Assembly: GCA_000818945.1 (NCBI GenBank)
Contig: KN805403.1
Location: forward strand, 67,194-131,193
DNA length: 64,000 nucleotides
Origin: Schizochytrium sp. CCTCC M209059
Taxonomy: Eukaryota; Sar; Bigyra; Thraustochytrida; Thraustochytriidae
Reading direction: 5' to 3'
This document shows, one piece after another, positions 1 to 10,064 of the stretch; position 1 is the stretch's first letter, and each line of letters opens with the position of its first letter. Both the position numbers and the translations under genes were made by a program. A model generated the notes under the pieces. It did not search any database, had not been told where the DNA came from, and saw only the letters and a list, made by a program, of their open reading frames with translations.

Positions 1-75
1 GGAGAAATTGATCAATTGAATTTATGCTGTTGCTTGTGTTTGCTTCGTTCAAATTGCAACTTTTCGAGCTCGCGT

Positions 76-1080
76 TTATGCCGAGGCCGGGACAGATGTC
101 GATGCGGATGCTGATGCTGATGCTGATGATGACGAGGAGGTGCCCTCATCGTGCACAGCGGGGACCGCTTTGGGGACAAACTCCGCTTGGGTTGTCATCT
201 CAACGGTGCCCTCCTTGCCTTGGGCGCTTTCTTTGTCGATTGCAGCGGCGGTGGCCTCACTTTCAACTACCGCAGCATTCTCAGACGTGGGGCCGAAAGC
301 CGCAGTGGATTTTTGCTGGGTGTTGGCAGCGGGGGATGCTGCTGCATGGACGGGCTGCGCGTATCGTGCCGCCCATTCGCGAGCGGTCTTGTCATGCTGC
401 GCACGGTCATTTACAAATTCCTTGGCGATACTGGGCACCAAGGGGTCGTCCGGATTCGCGTCGGAGAGCAGCGAGCAAATCGAGAGTAACGTCTTGCCCA
501 CGGAAAGCGCTGGGCTCCACTGATCTTTGAGCGTGTCGAGGCAGATCTCTCCATTGTTAGCAATGTTGCAGTGATAGATGCGCGTGGCAAACCTCACCTT
601 GGGCGGCTTGAAGGGGTAGTCGGTCGGAAGCGTAATGTCCAGGAAATATTTTGCATTCTCGTACGGACTGCCTTCGGGCCCCACAATGACGGCGCCCCAC
701 TCGAAAAAGGTGTCAACCTCCTTGGGAAAGGCCGCGCAGTTGGGAGGCGGATCGAGCGAGATTTCCACGAGTTCTTTTTGGATTCGTTTGAGCTGTCCAC
801 TAAGCTTCATGGGCTCGCGCCGAGGTTTGGCTGCCTTGGCGCGCTTGCTTCCCTTCTTGACGCGCTTACCCTTGGCCCTCTTTACCCCGCGTTTGATTTT
901 GTCCTTGGCATCGTCTGCGTCGCCGTCATCGTTGTCGCCGTGGGCCTCTTGTCCTGCCGGCTGCTCTCGCTCTTGCTGCTGCTCTTGTTGTGGCGAGAGC
1001 AATGCTGCATGCTCCTCGCGCTCCTCGCGCGTGGCCTCGGCCACCTCCTCGCCGCCCGCGCGCGTCTCCGCCTCGCTCAT
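76..1080 (-). CDS. Ubiquitin-conjugating enzyme E2, UBE2E-like
   Basis: 334 residues, one exon, ATG start. It transfers activated ubiquitin from E1 to substrates with E3 ligases. Residues 1-93 are a charged extension with a Lys/Arg block at 61-89 that may be a nuclear signal. The UBC fold spans about 94-243. The motif before the active site is HCN (170-172) rather than HPN, and the catalytic Cys is 180 in GEICLD. HCN plus a long N-terminal extension fits the UBE2E class better than UBE2D. The tail from 244 is low-complexity Ala/Ser/Glu. The family call is very safe; the ortholog within UBE2D/E is less certain. It is the first of four consecutive minus-strand genes. Confidence 0.93.
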   Translation of the reverse strand: MSEAETRAGGEEVAEATREEREEHAALLSPQQEQQQEREQPAGQEAHGDNDDGDADDAKDKIKRGVKRAKGKRVKKGSKRAKAAKPRREPMKLSGQLKRIQKELVEISLDPPPNCAAFPKEVDTFFEWGAVIVGPEGSPYENAKYFLDITLPTDYPFKPPKVRFATRIYHCNIANNGEICLDTLKDQWSPALSVGKTLLSICSLLSDANPDDPLVPSIAKEFVNDRAQHDKTAREWAARYAQPVHAAASPAANTQQKSTAAFGPTSENAAVVESEATAAAIDKESAQGKEGTVEMTTQAEFVPKAVPAVHDEGTSSSSSASASASASTSVPASA

Positions 1081-1593
1081 GGCTGGGAAAAGAGTGGTGA
1101 CGGTTAAGTGTTTGGTGAGACAGACCGTCGATCAAGCTGCCTGTCGGTCAAGTTGCCCGAATGCGGGTCCTTTGGGGGAGGGGGAGGCGAAGAGAAAACA
1201 ACCGCGACTTGCTCGCTTGCTTGCGCCCTTTTCTCGGATTGGCAGCCCATTCACATCATCCTGAAAGCGTCTTTTTCACATCTTGCAGATTGTGGCAGAC
1301 ACTTCATCCCCGAAATGAATGACGTATCGTCATGGATCGTCACAACGATCCACTCGATTATTTTCTTCCCCTTTATGAATACAAAGTAGGGAAGCTGCAG
1401 CTGCGTGCAGCAGAGCGAGAGGTGAGAGAATGCAGACCTCTTTCAATAAAGATGAGCATTTGCTCTTACCTCCAACGACGAGTTTTTCTCACCAAGAAAA
1501 GGAAACATTGAGCTCACTTTACAAACGGAAACGACAAAGAAAGGAAAAAAACGAAAGACACATGATATACGAAGGGGATCGACGTTGACAACA
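1081..1593. other. Intergenic, E2 gene to Atg22-like gene
   Basis: This is the 5' flank of the E2 gene and the 3' flank of the transporter. A CTTGCTCGCTTGCTTGC-type stretch lies at about 1209-1226, roughly 130-145 nt upstream of the E2 start. I see no credible ORF or RNA gene. Confidence 0.5.
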
Positions 1594-3153
1594 TCAAGCA
1601 GCGAGTGCGCCAGCGGTGACTCCGTCGCCTTCCTTGTGGTAGCGCTTGACCAGAGTATCGGCAATCTCGGCCTTGGCCTTTTCCATGTCAAAGAGGTAGG
1701 TTGCGATCCAACCAATCAAAAAGAAAGGCAGCACGGCAAAGATGGCGAACTTTTTGTTCTCCTCCTCGGCGCTCTCGTTGATGAGAGTGTACAGGAGAGG
1801 CGGGAAAAAGGCGAAGATCTTGGACGCAAAGGTACGGAGGCCAAAAAAGGCGCTCTCCTGGGAACCAGGGACAATCTCGGCGAAAAAGGCAACGTTGACC
1901 GGGAAAATTGCGCCAATGCCCAGACCCCAAAAGATGGGGAATACGTACTGCATAAGGCTACCAATCTGTGTAGGCGTGCGAGCGTACGTGGATCCCTCCT
2001 CGGCCGAGCAGTAGTCGTCCGCCGAAGCATCCGGGTTGGGGTCAACCTCGCCAGTGAGCATAAAGGGCACGAGAAGAATAAGAATGAACCAGTAGCTCAG
2101 CACGAAGAGGTTGGTGCGACGGAGATCACCAAACTTCCTGGACAGCCTGGACGTCAGGAGAGCGCCCGGAACAGTCATGATGAGCGTGAGACCCGAAACA
2201 ATTTGCACGCCAAAGGAGGAAATACCGACGATGCTGAGCATGTACGAGGAGGCAAGGCTGACGACGGCCGAAGCACCAGTGACGCCGGTGGCGTACTGAA
2301 TCATGTACAATCCAATTTGATTATACTGGCGGAAGCATTGCATGATCATGCGGGCGACGCGCGGGATACCGAGAAAGCCAGCGGGGTAAATGTCCGAGGT
2401 CTTCTTGGGGCGGGGCTGCATAAAGGCCATGCCCGGAAAGGCAAAAAGAGACCAAATGATGATGGCCACAATGACACCAATCTGCGGGGCAACAATGCTG
2501 TTATCAGAGACGCCAATCACGAGCGCAAGACCAATGGCCAGGAGTGCATATGTGAGCTGAGCCGAGTTGAGCAAGACGTACATCTTTGACGTGTACAGCG
2601 TGCGCTCTTCCTCGGTGTGGCCGATTTCGGGCAGATAGCTGTTGTGGACGATTTGAAAGGCATCGTAGCAGAGCGAGACGAAGATGAGGAGAAAGGCGAA
2701 TGCTACCAAGGCACCGAGGTGGCCGTCGAAGAAGAGGGTGATGCCGCTGGCGACGACGCTGAGCGCCAGGCAGCACAGGGACGTGCGAAAGATGATGGTA
2801 CGGTACGAGCCGGCATCGGTGAGCGCGCCAAAGAGCGGCGAAATGCATGCGTTGATAATACCTTCCATGGTGACGGTCGTGCTCACGACACTCGAGGTGA
2901 GAATGGTGGCTCCGCCGATGGTCACGGTGCGCGTAGCGCAGTCCTGCACGCTCTCGGCCATGCCGGTAAGGGCCAGCACGCTAAAGACCGAGATAAAGCC
3001 AATCATTGGGCCGCGGCACGCGCCCGTCAGCGCGTACCCGGTGATCTCCCGGTCGTCATACTTGATGTACCGCCAGTTCCAGTAGCACGGCCACGTGCGC
3101 CAGCCGGTCTCGGCCAGGTGTCCGCTGTCCGCATTCCCCACGACGGCAGCCAT
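1594..3153 (-). CDS. MFS transporter, Atg22-like
   Basis: 519 residues from the ATG at 3153, which has a GCAAGATGG context. About 12 hydrophobic segments are visible. The N-terminal part has a YDDREITGYAL region before the first membrane segment and a PLFGALTDAG loop. A YLPEIGHTEEE loop then precedes a Ser-rich helix. This pattern resembles the Atg22/UMF1 branch of the major facilitator superfamily, whose yeast member exports amino acids from the vacuole. Substrate and membrane cannot be read from the sequence. The frame stays open for another 250 codons upstream, but that stretch is Cys/Arg/Ser low complexity over a repeat and is not counted as coding. Confidence 0.68.
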   Translation of the reverse strand: MAAVVGNADSGHLAETGWRTWPCYWNWRYIKYDDREITGYALTGACRGPMIGFISVFSVLALTGMAESVQDCATRTVTIGGATILTSSVVSTTVTMEGIINACISPLFGALTDAGSYRTIIFRTSLCCLALSVVASGITLFFDGHLGALVAFAFLLIFVSLCYDAFQIVHNSYLPEIGHTEEERTLYTSKMYVLLNSAQLTYALLAIGLALVIGVSDNSIVAPQIGVIVAIIIWSLFAFPGMAFMQPRPKKTSDIYPAGFLGIPRVARMIMQCFRQYNQIGLYMIQYATGVTGASAVVSLASSYMLSIVGISSFGVQIVSGLTLIMTVPGALLTSRLSRKFGDLRRTNLFVLSYWFILILLVPFMLTGEVDPNPDASADDYCSAEEGSTYARTPTQIGSLMQYVFPIFWGLGIGAIFPVNVAFFAEIVPGSQESAFFGLRTFASKIFAFFPPLLYTLINESAEEENKKFAIFAVLPFFLIGWIATYLFDMEKAKAEIADTLVKRYHKEGDGVTAGALAA

Positions 3154-4591
3154 CTTGCTGTTGATGTTGCTGCTGCTGCTGCTTGTCCTCCTCCTCGCGT
3201 GCGTCGAGCGGGCTCCTCGCCGCTGGCTTGCTTGTTTGCTTTTGCTTGCTTGCTTGCTCGTGTGTGCGTGCCTGCTTTTGCCACGCTGCGTGCCTACCTG
3301 CCCACCTGCCTCTGCCTGGCCCGGGCTTTGGGCTTTGGGCTTTTGCTCTCCTCCTCGCGCGCGAAATACCTCCCTGCGCAGCTGCCAGGTCGCGGCCTGC
3401 ACGTCCAGGCCGGGTGTGTTCGATTCTCTGCTGGCTGTTTGCTTTCCGCCTGCCAAGATGGGACTCGCCGCCCTTCTGGGCCCTGCAGGCAGGTAGGGTA
3501 AGTAGGCGAGCTGCCTCCGACCCGCAGTGGCTCCAGCCGCCAGGCGCACGCTCCGCGAGGTCGCTCGCTCGCAGGGCAAGAGCAGCAGAGCAGAGCAGAG
3601 AGGATTGGAGCAGGGCAGAGAAGACTGGAGCAGAGCAGAGCAGAGCAGAGCAGAGCAGCAGGCAGGGCTGGCTTTCGTCGCGGCCGGTTCGGCAGCCTGG
3701 ATCGGGCACGTGCAGAGACACTGCGTGTGCACGGGATGAGAAAGATGTGCCGGTGCCCCCCTTGGATACCTAGGGCCCGCGCGAGGAAGCGGAAAGATGC
3801 TGGCACGCGCCACGCCAGGGGGTAGGAAGGGGTCTCTCGCAAAGGTTGCAGGTTGGAGAAGAAGAAGATGCGATTGTCCAAAACGTGGCGGCGACGCTGA
3901 CAAAGATGCAGCGGGCTGTTTGCACTGACGGTGAGCTCGTCGCTTGACTTGTGATGGTCACCCACTCGCTGATTGACATGCGCATACCGTCAGAGGCAGC
4001 GCGCGGCAATTGAAAGCTATTGACCGACCTCGGCAAAGCGCGGACGGATTTGGTTGGAAAGAACAGTGTAATGAGGGCGACGGCGCGGCAAGCATCTTGC
4101 TTTGCCGCCTGCCGAGCAGTTCAAGGTTGACTGGTCAATGCCCAGGCTGGATCATCCATTTCCTGGATCACTTGACACCACGCAGATCAGATCGTACGCA
4201 ATGGAAGCAGAATCAGTCAGAAAAAAAAAGAGAATGAGAATTCTCTCATGACGAGTATTTAGCTAGGCTCACGCTACTCAAAGGGGAAAATGGTCGTTGA
4301 AATCTCGGATGTCCTGCGCGAGCTTGGCAGGCGTTGCCTTGATGGTGGCGTTCTTGAACGGGTCAACCTCACTTTTCTATAGTCGTCCAAGACGAAAGTG
4401 GAGGCCAGGTCCTTTCGGGAAAACGGAAAGTTGCAAAAAATACCATAAATTTAATGATTAACGGATTGCGGGATGTGTAGTACGAGGTTCTTTTGCGAGC
4501 CGTGCCGGCCTCACGCTGACTTGCCAAAAAAAGAGAAAAAAAGAAAGAAAGGACAGACAAGAAAGACAGAACTAACCAGTCAGTCAATCAT
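3154..4591. other. Intergenic, repeat-rich 5' region
   Basis: This is 1.4 kb between the Atg22-like start and the pirin stop. It holds a CTTGCTTGC-type stretch at about 3228-3262, 75-110 nt upstream of the transporter start, and a GCAGA tandem repeat near 3580-3662. The section 4240-4590 is less GC-rich and probably pirin 3' UTR. No supported gene. Confidence 0.5.
3580..3662. repeat. GCAGA pentanucleotide tandem repeat
   Basis: Interrupted copies of a five-base GCAGA unit lie in the upstream region of the Atg22-like gene. The reverse complement reads as TCTGC repeats on the strand of that gene. The interruptions include two GATTGGAGC / GACTGGAGC segments. Confidence 0.85.
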
Positions 4592-5611
4592 TCAATCGAG
4601 AATCTTGTTGTCGGGCGGGGCAGTCTCGACACCGTTGAGCAACGCGAAGCGGCCCTTTTCGCGAGGAAAAACCATATCCGGACGGTCGTAGGGCCAGCCG
4701 CCAAATTGCGTGCGCCTGTAGTCCATGACCGTCTCGACGATCTCTTGCTGTGTGTTCATGACAAAAGGGCCATGCTGCACGACGGGCTCCGCGATCGGAC
4801 GACCCTGCAACACGAGGAACTCGCAGTCCGAGTTAGGGCACTCAATCTGAACAGGAACGCTCGCCTCGGTCTCGATGTAGGCGGCGTGGATGCCGCGCTC
4901 AACGCGCTTGCCACCGACCACGCTCTTGGACCCCTCCACCATGTAAAGGTTGCGATCACCAACGGCAGGATCGAGCTCGAGAGTACCGCCCTTGGCAATG
5001 CTGATGTGGAAAATGCCGACCTTGCTGGCTGGGTTGGCCGCGTACGAGTCCCGAGGCGGCTTGCCAAAGGCCTCTACACCCTTGAAGTCGCCGCACCACA
5101 CCGTCGCCGAAGACTTTCCGTCCTCGCTTTGCCAGGAACGGACCTCGTGCGCCCAGTGCATCTCGAACGCCGGCGGAACCATCTTGCTGGCACTGGGCAG
5201 GTTGAGCCAGATCTGGAAGAACCGCGTCTTGTTGGGCTTGTCGTCGTGCAGCAGGGGGAACATCTCGCTGTGCTGAATGCCAGAGCCGGCCGTCATCCAC
5301 TGCAGGTCGCCCATGCCGTAGCGGCCGCCGTTCTTGAGGCTGTCTGCGTGGTCAATGACGCCCTCAATGGTGGCTGTGATGGTCTCAAAGCCGCGATGAG
5401 GGTGCGCCGGAAACCCGGGCACCTTTTCGCCATGGTACATGCGGTACTTTGCGCGTTGGTCAAAGTCCATGCCGTTTCCAATCTTGCTCGGGTGCTCCAT
5501 CTTGCTGTTGCCCGCCGGGTACTCGTCCTTGTGGTACACCACGAACAGGTAGGGCGAGGCGGTCTCCATCGGGCCGCCCGTCATGGCGCGCACCTTGCGA
5601 ACGGCCTTCAT
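4592..5611 (-). CDS. Pirin family protein
   Basis: 339 residues from the first in-frame ATG. Pirins are bicupin proteins; characterised ones act as iron-dependent nuclear cofactors or quercetin dioxygenases. All four expected metal ligands are visible: His70 and His72 in HPHRGFE, and His114 and Glu116 in GIQHSEM. An N-terminal insertion of roughly 30 residues before HPHRGFE (MEHPSKIGNG region) makes it longer than the usual 290 residues. The frame stays open upstream to about 5860 without any ATG and would encode an Arg-rich then Ala/Val-rich hydrophobic segment. A missed 5' exon or non-ATG start with a targeting peptide is therefore possible. Confidence 0.9.
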   Translation of the reverse strand: MKAVRKVRAMTGGPMETASPYLFVVYHKDEYPAGNSKMEHPSKIGNGMDFDQRAKYRMYHGEKVPGFPAHPHRGFETITATIEGVIDHADSLKNGGRYGMGDLQWMTAGSGIQHSEMFPLLHDDKPNKTRFFQIWLNLPSASKMVPPAFEMHWAHEVRSWQSEDGKSSATVWCGDFKGVEAFGKPPRDSYAANPASKVGIFHISIAKGGTLELDPAVGDRNLYMVEGSKSVVGGKRVERGIHAAYIETEASVPVQIECPNSDCEFLVLQGRPIAEPVVQHGPFVMNTQQEIVETVMDYRRTQFGGWPYDRPDMVFPREKGRFALLNGVETAPPDNKILD

Positions 5612-6572
5612 CTCGCCGCCGGTCGCGCACCACGCCTCCTCCGCGAGCTCCTCCACCGCGCGCTGCGCCAGGACCTGCTGCTCTGCGCCTCCTGCTGCGA
5701 CGGCCGCCAGGACCGCGACGGCGGCAGCGACGCGTGCGGCGGCGCGAATTCTGCGCGCCTTTCTCCTCCGCTGCTCCGCTCCGCTCCGCCGCTCTGCTCG
5801 CTCCTGCTCGCGCTCTCCGCGTCGCTCTTGCCGGCGCTCTCGTTCGGGGTCTGCTGCTAGCTAGCTAGCTAGCTAGCTAGCTAGCTATCTCTCTCTCGTC
5901 GCCCCCTCGATCTTCTCCGAGGCCCCGGCCTCGGATTCCGAGGCCCCCAACTCCGAGCGCCTGCGCGGCTCCAGAACGACCGGCCGGGGCGCAGACCTCG
6001 CGCGCGAGCGGGCGAGCGGCGCGCGCGCGGGCGGGCTCCGGGGCGAGGGCCGTCGCAGCGCGGGCCTGCCTGCTCGCCTCGCCTCGCCTCCTCGCGAGCT
6101 CGCCTGCTTGCGCCTGCTCGCGGCCTGGACCTGGACCGGGATTCCTCGGAGCGGGTCGAACTGGACCAGCCTCTCTCTGCTTAGAGCAAGCGTGGAGTTT
6201 GGTTTGGTCAACGGGCACTTCGCCAGGCCCTCGGACGAGGAGGAGAGGAGGCGCTCGGACCGCCGCGAGGGGGACCTCGAGGGAAGCAGGAGAAGGGGCC
6301 GGAGGCGAGGGCGTGCTTTCGCGTTGAAGGCGGTGCGAACTGGCGGGGGTGTCTGTCTGGTATTGATTGCGACTGGACAGATTTTTATTTATTTATTTTG
6401 GGGGGAGTACGGGATAATAGCAAGATGAGCGGCTACATCCAGGGCCAGGGCCGCGAGAGTGGGACCATGCATTCCCGGAGGGAACGCGTAGCAGAGAACC
6501 GCAGAGAGATTGTTATTGTTATTTGTATAATATATATATATATATTCATGTTGTGTTTGAGAACAGGAATGA
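5612..6572. other. Intergenic, pirin to CofD-like gene
   Basis: Holds the open but ATG-less frame upstream of pirin (to about 5860), a TAGC tetranucleotide array (5856-5887), Glu/Arg-coding low complexity at 5900-6310, and a TA dinucleotide run at 6526-6544 in the CofD-like 3' flank. No supported gene. Confidence 0.5.
5856..5887. repeat. CTAG/TAGC tetranucleotide microsatellite
   Basis: About eight perfect copies of the palindromic unit CTAG lie upstream of the pirin gene. The reverse strand contributes the TAG stop that closes the open upstream frame of pirin. Confidence 0.9.
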
Positions 6573-7937
6573 TCATAGCGTGGCAAGCAAATCACTAAGC
6601 GCAGCCGTGTCAAAGTACACGAGAGTTCGAGAGCCGTCCTTGGAAGCGCGTTCGACCGATTTGCATGGGATAACCTCAACGCCAATTGTCTCGAGGGCCG
6701 CGAGGTCGACTTGTACTTTTGAGCCCTTTGCAACAACGACCTTGGTAATGTATGCAGACACCGGGCAATCAATCTCCGTACTGGTTCCTTTCCGATTCAA
6801 AGCATTCGTGATGGCGTGCACAAAGCCAGACGCGGCCAGATCGCCGCTCTCCCGGTCTGGAGTCCCGTTGAGCAAGAGAAGCTTAGGGACCTGCGCGTCG
6901 CGCACAGCCTCGCCCATGCCAGGCAGAACCAGGCACGGCACGATGCTCGTGTAGAGGGAACCCATCCCAAATACGATGGCACGAGCTGCCGCGAGCTCGC
7001 GAATCACCGCTGGGTTCGCTGCAGGCACAACCTCGTGATCACCGTCAGACGAAAGATAAAAGACGCGTTTGATCGGGCTTGCAAGAGGTATCGTACCCTC
7101 CTTGGAAACGACAGTTGAGCTTGATGCAGGCCCCGATTCATTCTGCGCCCGTGGCGTTGTCGCCGTCGGGTGACTTATGGTATTTTGTCCACGGAGCACG
7201 ACCCCAGATGCAAGCTCGGCCGCAAGCGAGATGCGCCTCTCGCTGACAATGACAGGCAAAACCTCCGATCGAGGCGGCACACCCGACACCCGATGATACA
7301 TGAAGATAGCAGCCTCAATGCTTTGAAAAAAAGTGCGAGCGCCAGCAAAGAAGAAATTGCCAATCGAACCGTTGGCATAGGTGAACTTGGAGGCCGCTCC
7401 ACTCGAGAGCACCTGCGTGTGAAAGTGCACCAAAAATGCGCGAATCGTATGTTTATATGGATCCCCTACATTGATCCAGAGAACGTGCGAGCCCTCGACG
7501 ATGCGCAGCCACTCGGCTCGTGCAAACTCTTCGTCGTTTGCATCGAGACGGTAGCCCAAGAGATTCCGGACCGCGAGGCCCTCGCGGGTCCGATCGTTGC
7601 TGAGTCGTAGACAACGTGAGCGGATATCTCCAACTGCAGGACCGCCTAGAACGTCGACAATGACCTTTGTCGATCCGCCATCATCCGACACTGGCAGCAC
7701 GTACGCGACGCTTGTCGTGTGTCGCTTAAGTATGCTTGCCGTTGAGTTGAAGGCGGTGCCGCCAGAAAACACGACCAGCGGACCTTGCTGTTCGCCATCG
7801 ACGGCGTCTTCGCTCTCGGTAACCACACTCCACCCGCTAGGAGTCCTCACGTCGCGCCGCGGTCCATTCGCGCTCCCGGGCCTGGCTAGCGGGCCCCATC
7901 CTTCGCCGCTCGTCGCGCCGCCTCCACGCGTTCCCAT
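6573..7937 (-). CDS. CofD/YvcK-like (UPF0052) protein
   Basis: 454 residues from the ATG at 7937; a longer open frame begins only with GTG. The fold is that of 2-phospho-L-lactate transferase CofD and the bacterial YvcK/GlmR gluconeogenesis factor, both of which bind nucleotide-linked substrates. Diagnostic segments are VVFSGGTAFN (55-64), PVSDDGGST (82-90), PAVGDIRSRCLRLS (100-113) and a YANGSIGNFF loop. Residues 1-50 are Gly/Ser/Arg-rich without a clear targeting signal, and there is a Ser/Thr-rich insertion around 255-285. No other coenzyme F420 gene is visible here, so the reaction is unknown. The family is well supported. Confidence 0.85.
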   Translation of the reverse strand: MGTRGGGATSGEGWGPLARPGSANGPRRDVRTPSGWSVVTESEDAVDGEQQGPLVVFSGGTAFNSTASILKRHTTSVAYVLPVSDDGGSTKVIVDVLGGPAVGDIRSRCLRLSNDRTREGLAVRNLLGYRLDANDEEFARAEWLRIVEGSHVLWINVGDPYKHTIRAFLVHFHTQVLSSGAASKFTYANGSIGNFFFAGARTFFQSIEAAIFMYHRVSGVPPRSEVLPVIVSERRISLAAELASGVVLRGQNTISHPTATTPRAQNESGPASSSTVVSKEGTIPLASPIKRVFYLSSDGDHEVVPAANPAVIRELAAARAIVFGMGSLYTSIVPCLVLPGMGEAVRDAQVPKLLLLNGTPDRESGDLAASGFVHAITNALNRKGTSTEIDCPVSAYITKVVVAKGSKVQVDLAALETIGVEVIPCKSVERASKDGSRTLVYFDTAALSDLLATL

Positions 7938-10064
7938 AGTTGGCAAGCAAAAGCAAGAATCACGACAAGATGGTTTGCTAGGGCTAGGATGTGAAGCGAA
8001 CCGCACTCGCCGAGCAGCTCTGCTCGGCTCAACTCAACTCAACTCAACTCGGTTCGGCTCAAGCCCAGCTCGATCACCTGGCACGACAGGAATCGAAAAG
8101 ATGTGTTGGATCGTCGTTCGACGAATTCATTGATTGATTAATTGGGTGAGAGAGAGGGAGAGAACAACAGTAGCAACCTTTTTTTGGCGCGAAAGGTAAT
8201 TGTGCGTCCCCAAGACCGAGGTCGACAAATGCCCTTATAACATGAGGATTCCCAAAATGCTGCTGCTGCTGCTGCTGCTGCTGCCAGCGCTTGCTTTGCT
8301 TCTGGTGCTGCTATAAGAATATCTATGGGGCGATGTCTCGCGCTCATCAGGTCACCGTGAAGGCAGACAACTGATCACGATGATGCGCATCTTTACCTCA
8401 AAAGATACTATTTGCGAGCCGCAGCCGCTGTCGAAGGAGTGGAAGTCAAGCGAAGAGCACACGAAGCAATCGCCCCAACCAAGGAGATTTTACACATGCG
8501 AGACCAGCTCGAACAAGTATGAGACAAGAGGCATAATGAATGGGTGATTGTGCCAGGTGACATGCTCACATAGAGCGAATGTGAATGTAGCGAGGTGAAA
8601 ACGCCTCCACCGCGTGAAGAATGCGCAGAGAAGGTAGTATGCCACGCTCTAAAGATTGTTGCGCGCTAGAATGGTCTACCGCTCCATATTAAACGGGAGC
8701 GGAGATATCGTGAAAGCGCGCGGACAAGACAGCCTGCCACCAACAAGATCTCTAGGCATCTCTCTCTCTCTCTCTCTCTCTCTCGTATTCCGTCTCTTTC
8801 TCGTTCCCTCTGCTCTTGGCCCCGTCTTACCGCCATCCATTTGCAAGAACATGGATGGAGTAGCTGATAATGATAAAATAGATAGAAAACACTTGTATGT
8901 CACATTGCCGAAGCCTTGTTTATGCTACACGCGCGGCGACCACCTGAAAGGTCGTCGCGCTTCTCCAGCGACACAGCATGGCTACCGCGCCATACTTGCT
9001 CGTCCGCCGGACGCACGCTTCCCCGTGCGACGCTGCTCCTGCCTCTTGCGATTGGCGTTTGGTTTTTGCTCTTTGCCGTCTTGCTCTGTGCTTGCGAATG
9101 AATGGCCCTCGGGAGACTTAAGGGTCCTAGTTGATTTCCGCTAGCTACCTTATCCGCATGGTTACGGAGGAGAATGGAGGGAGAGAGAGAGAGAGAGAGA
9201 GAGGGAGCGGAGCGGATGGCAAGAGCTTCTAGCTAATCCATCTGGAGTTCAACCAGAGTCAACAAAAACTTAGCGTCAATTATATACAGTGTCGTACTTC
9301 GCTCGTTGCGGAGAATTCGAGAAATGAATGGAGGCCTCATCTTGCAACAAATTCTTTATCAGATTGGACAATGGAGTTTCCTCATCAAATATCCACAGTC
9401 TCAGTCACACGAACACGTAGAACAGAGCCATAAGCTAGCAACGTTGACGAACCAAATGAATGCGATTCGCAATTACATGGCTCATCGCAATTACATGGCT
9501 CATCGCAATTACATGGCTCATCGCAATTACATGGCTCATCGCAATTACCATGGCTCATCGCACATGGCTCATCGCAGACATTCTACCTTGCCTTCAAGCC
9601 AGAATCTCACTTTTTCGTTCTTGCGCGATAGTTGAAGTTTTATCGATCGGTCGATTGCAGCCTCCTTCCTTGATTGGCTCAAGCTCCTTCTCGCGGCACG
9701 CCACTGATCGACCGGCTGGCCGGTCGTCACAGAATGCCTTCATCTTGCTCCCTTCCCTATAGGCTACTAGCTACAAGCAAGGTGACTGATTTTTTTTCCC
9801 CTCGTTACCACTTGCGGGTGCAGCGATACTGGAAAGCGCGACACTCACGCTCTTCTTTTCTACAAACAAGGTAGAGTACAATCGATCAAGGCGGGCCTCG
9901 CGGTGCAAGGGCTTGCGCGCGCCGTAAAGACGCGGCGGGAGTCCGTGCGCGCCCGCTCGTGTTCGGCAGTCGCCTGTTGCCTATCGTCTCCCCTTTCCCT
10001 CCTCGCTTCACCGCTCGAGAGAGAGCGCCGCGCAAAGCGAAAGGACATCTACATCGTGCGCAAG
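7938..10064. other. Divergent intergenic region, repeat-rich
   Basis: 2.1 kb between the CofD-like gene (minus) and the RAP1-like gene (plus). It holds a GCAAGCAAAAGCAAG stretch at 7940-7955, a CAACT repeat (8026-8050), a CTG run (8259-8284), a TC run (8760-8784), a GA run (9181-9203) and an 18-bp minisatellite (9468-9572). Open frames at 8671-9144 and 9324-9635 run through these repeats and I do not believe them. No tRNA or snRNA recognised. Confidence 0.5.
9468..9572 (+). repeat. 18-bp minisatellite (CGCAATTACATGGCTCAT)
   Basis: Four exact 18-bp units (9468-9539), then a 19-bp variant with one extra C (9540-9558) and a 14-bp partial copy (9559-9572). In frame it reads as a NYMAHR repeat, but the host open frame (ATG 9324) has no other gene-like property. 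Confidence 0.92.

Noticed and set aside
3154..3903. 250-codon in-frame extension of the Atg22-like protein
   Set aside because: Reads through the GCAGA repeat and Cys/Arg-rich noise. A good ATG with GCAAGATGG context lies just before the conserved part.
8671..9144. 157-codon open frame with a poly-Ser/Leu stretch
   Set aside because: The middle is a TC dinucleotide run and the rest has no protein-like pattern.
9468..9572. CRISPR-like repeat array
   Set aside because: Units are directly abutting with no spacers, in a eukaryotic genome; it is a minisatellite.
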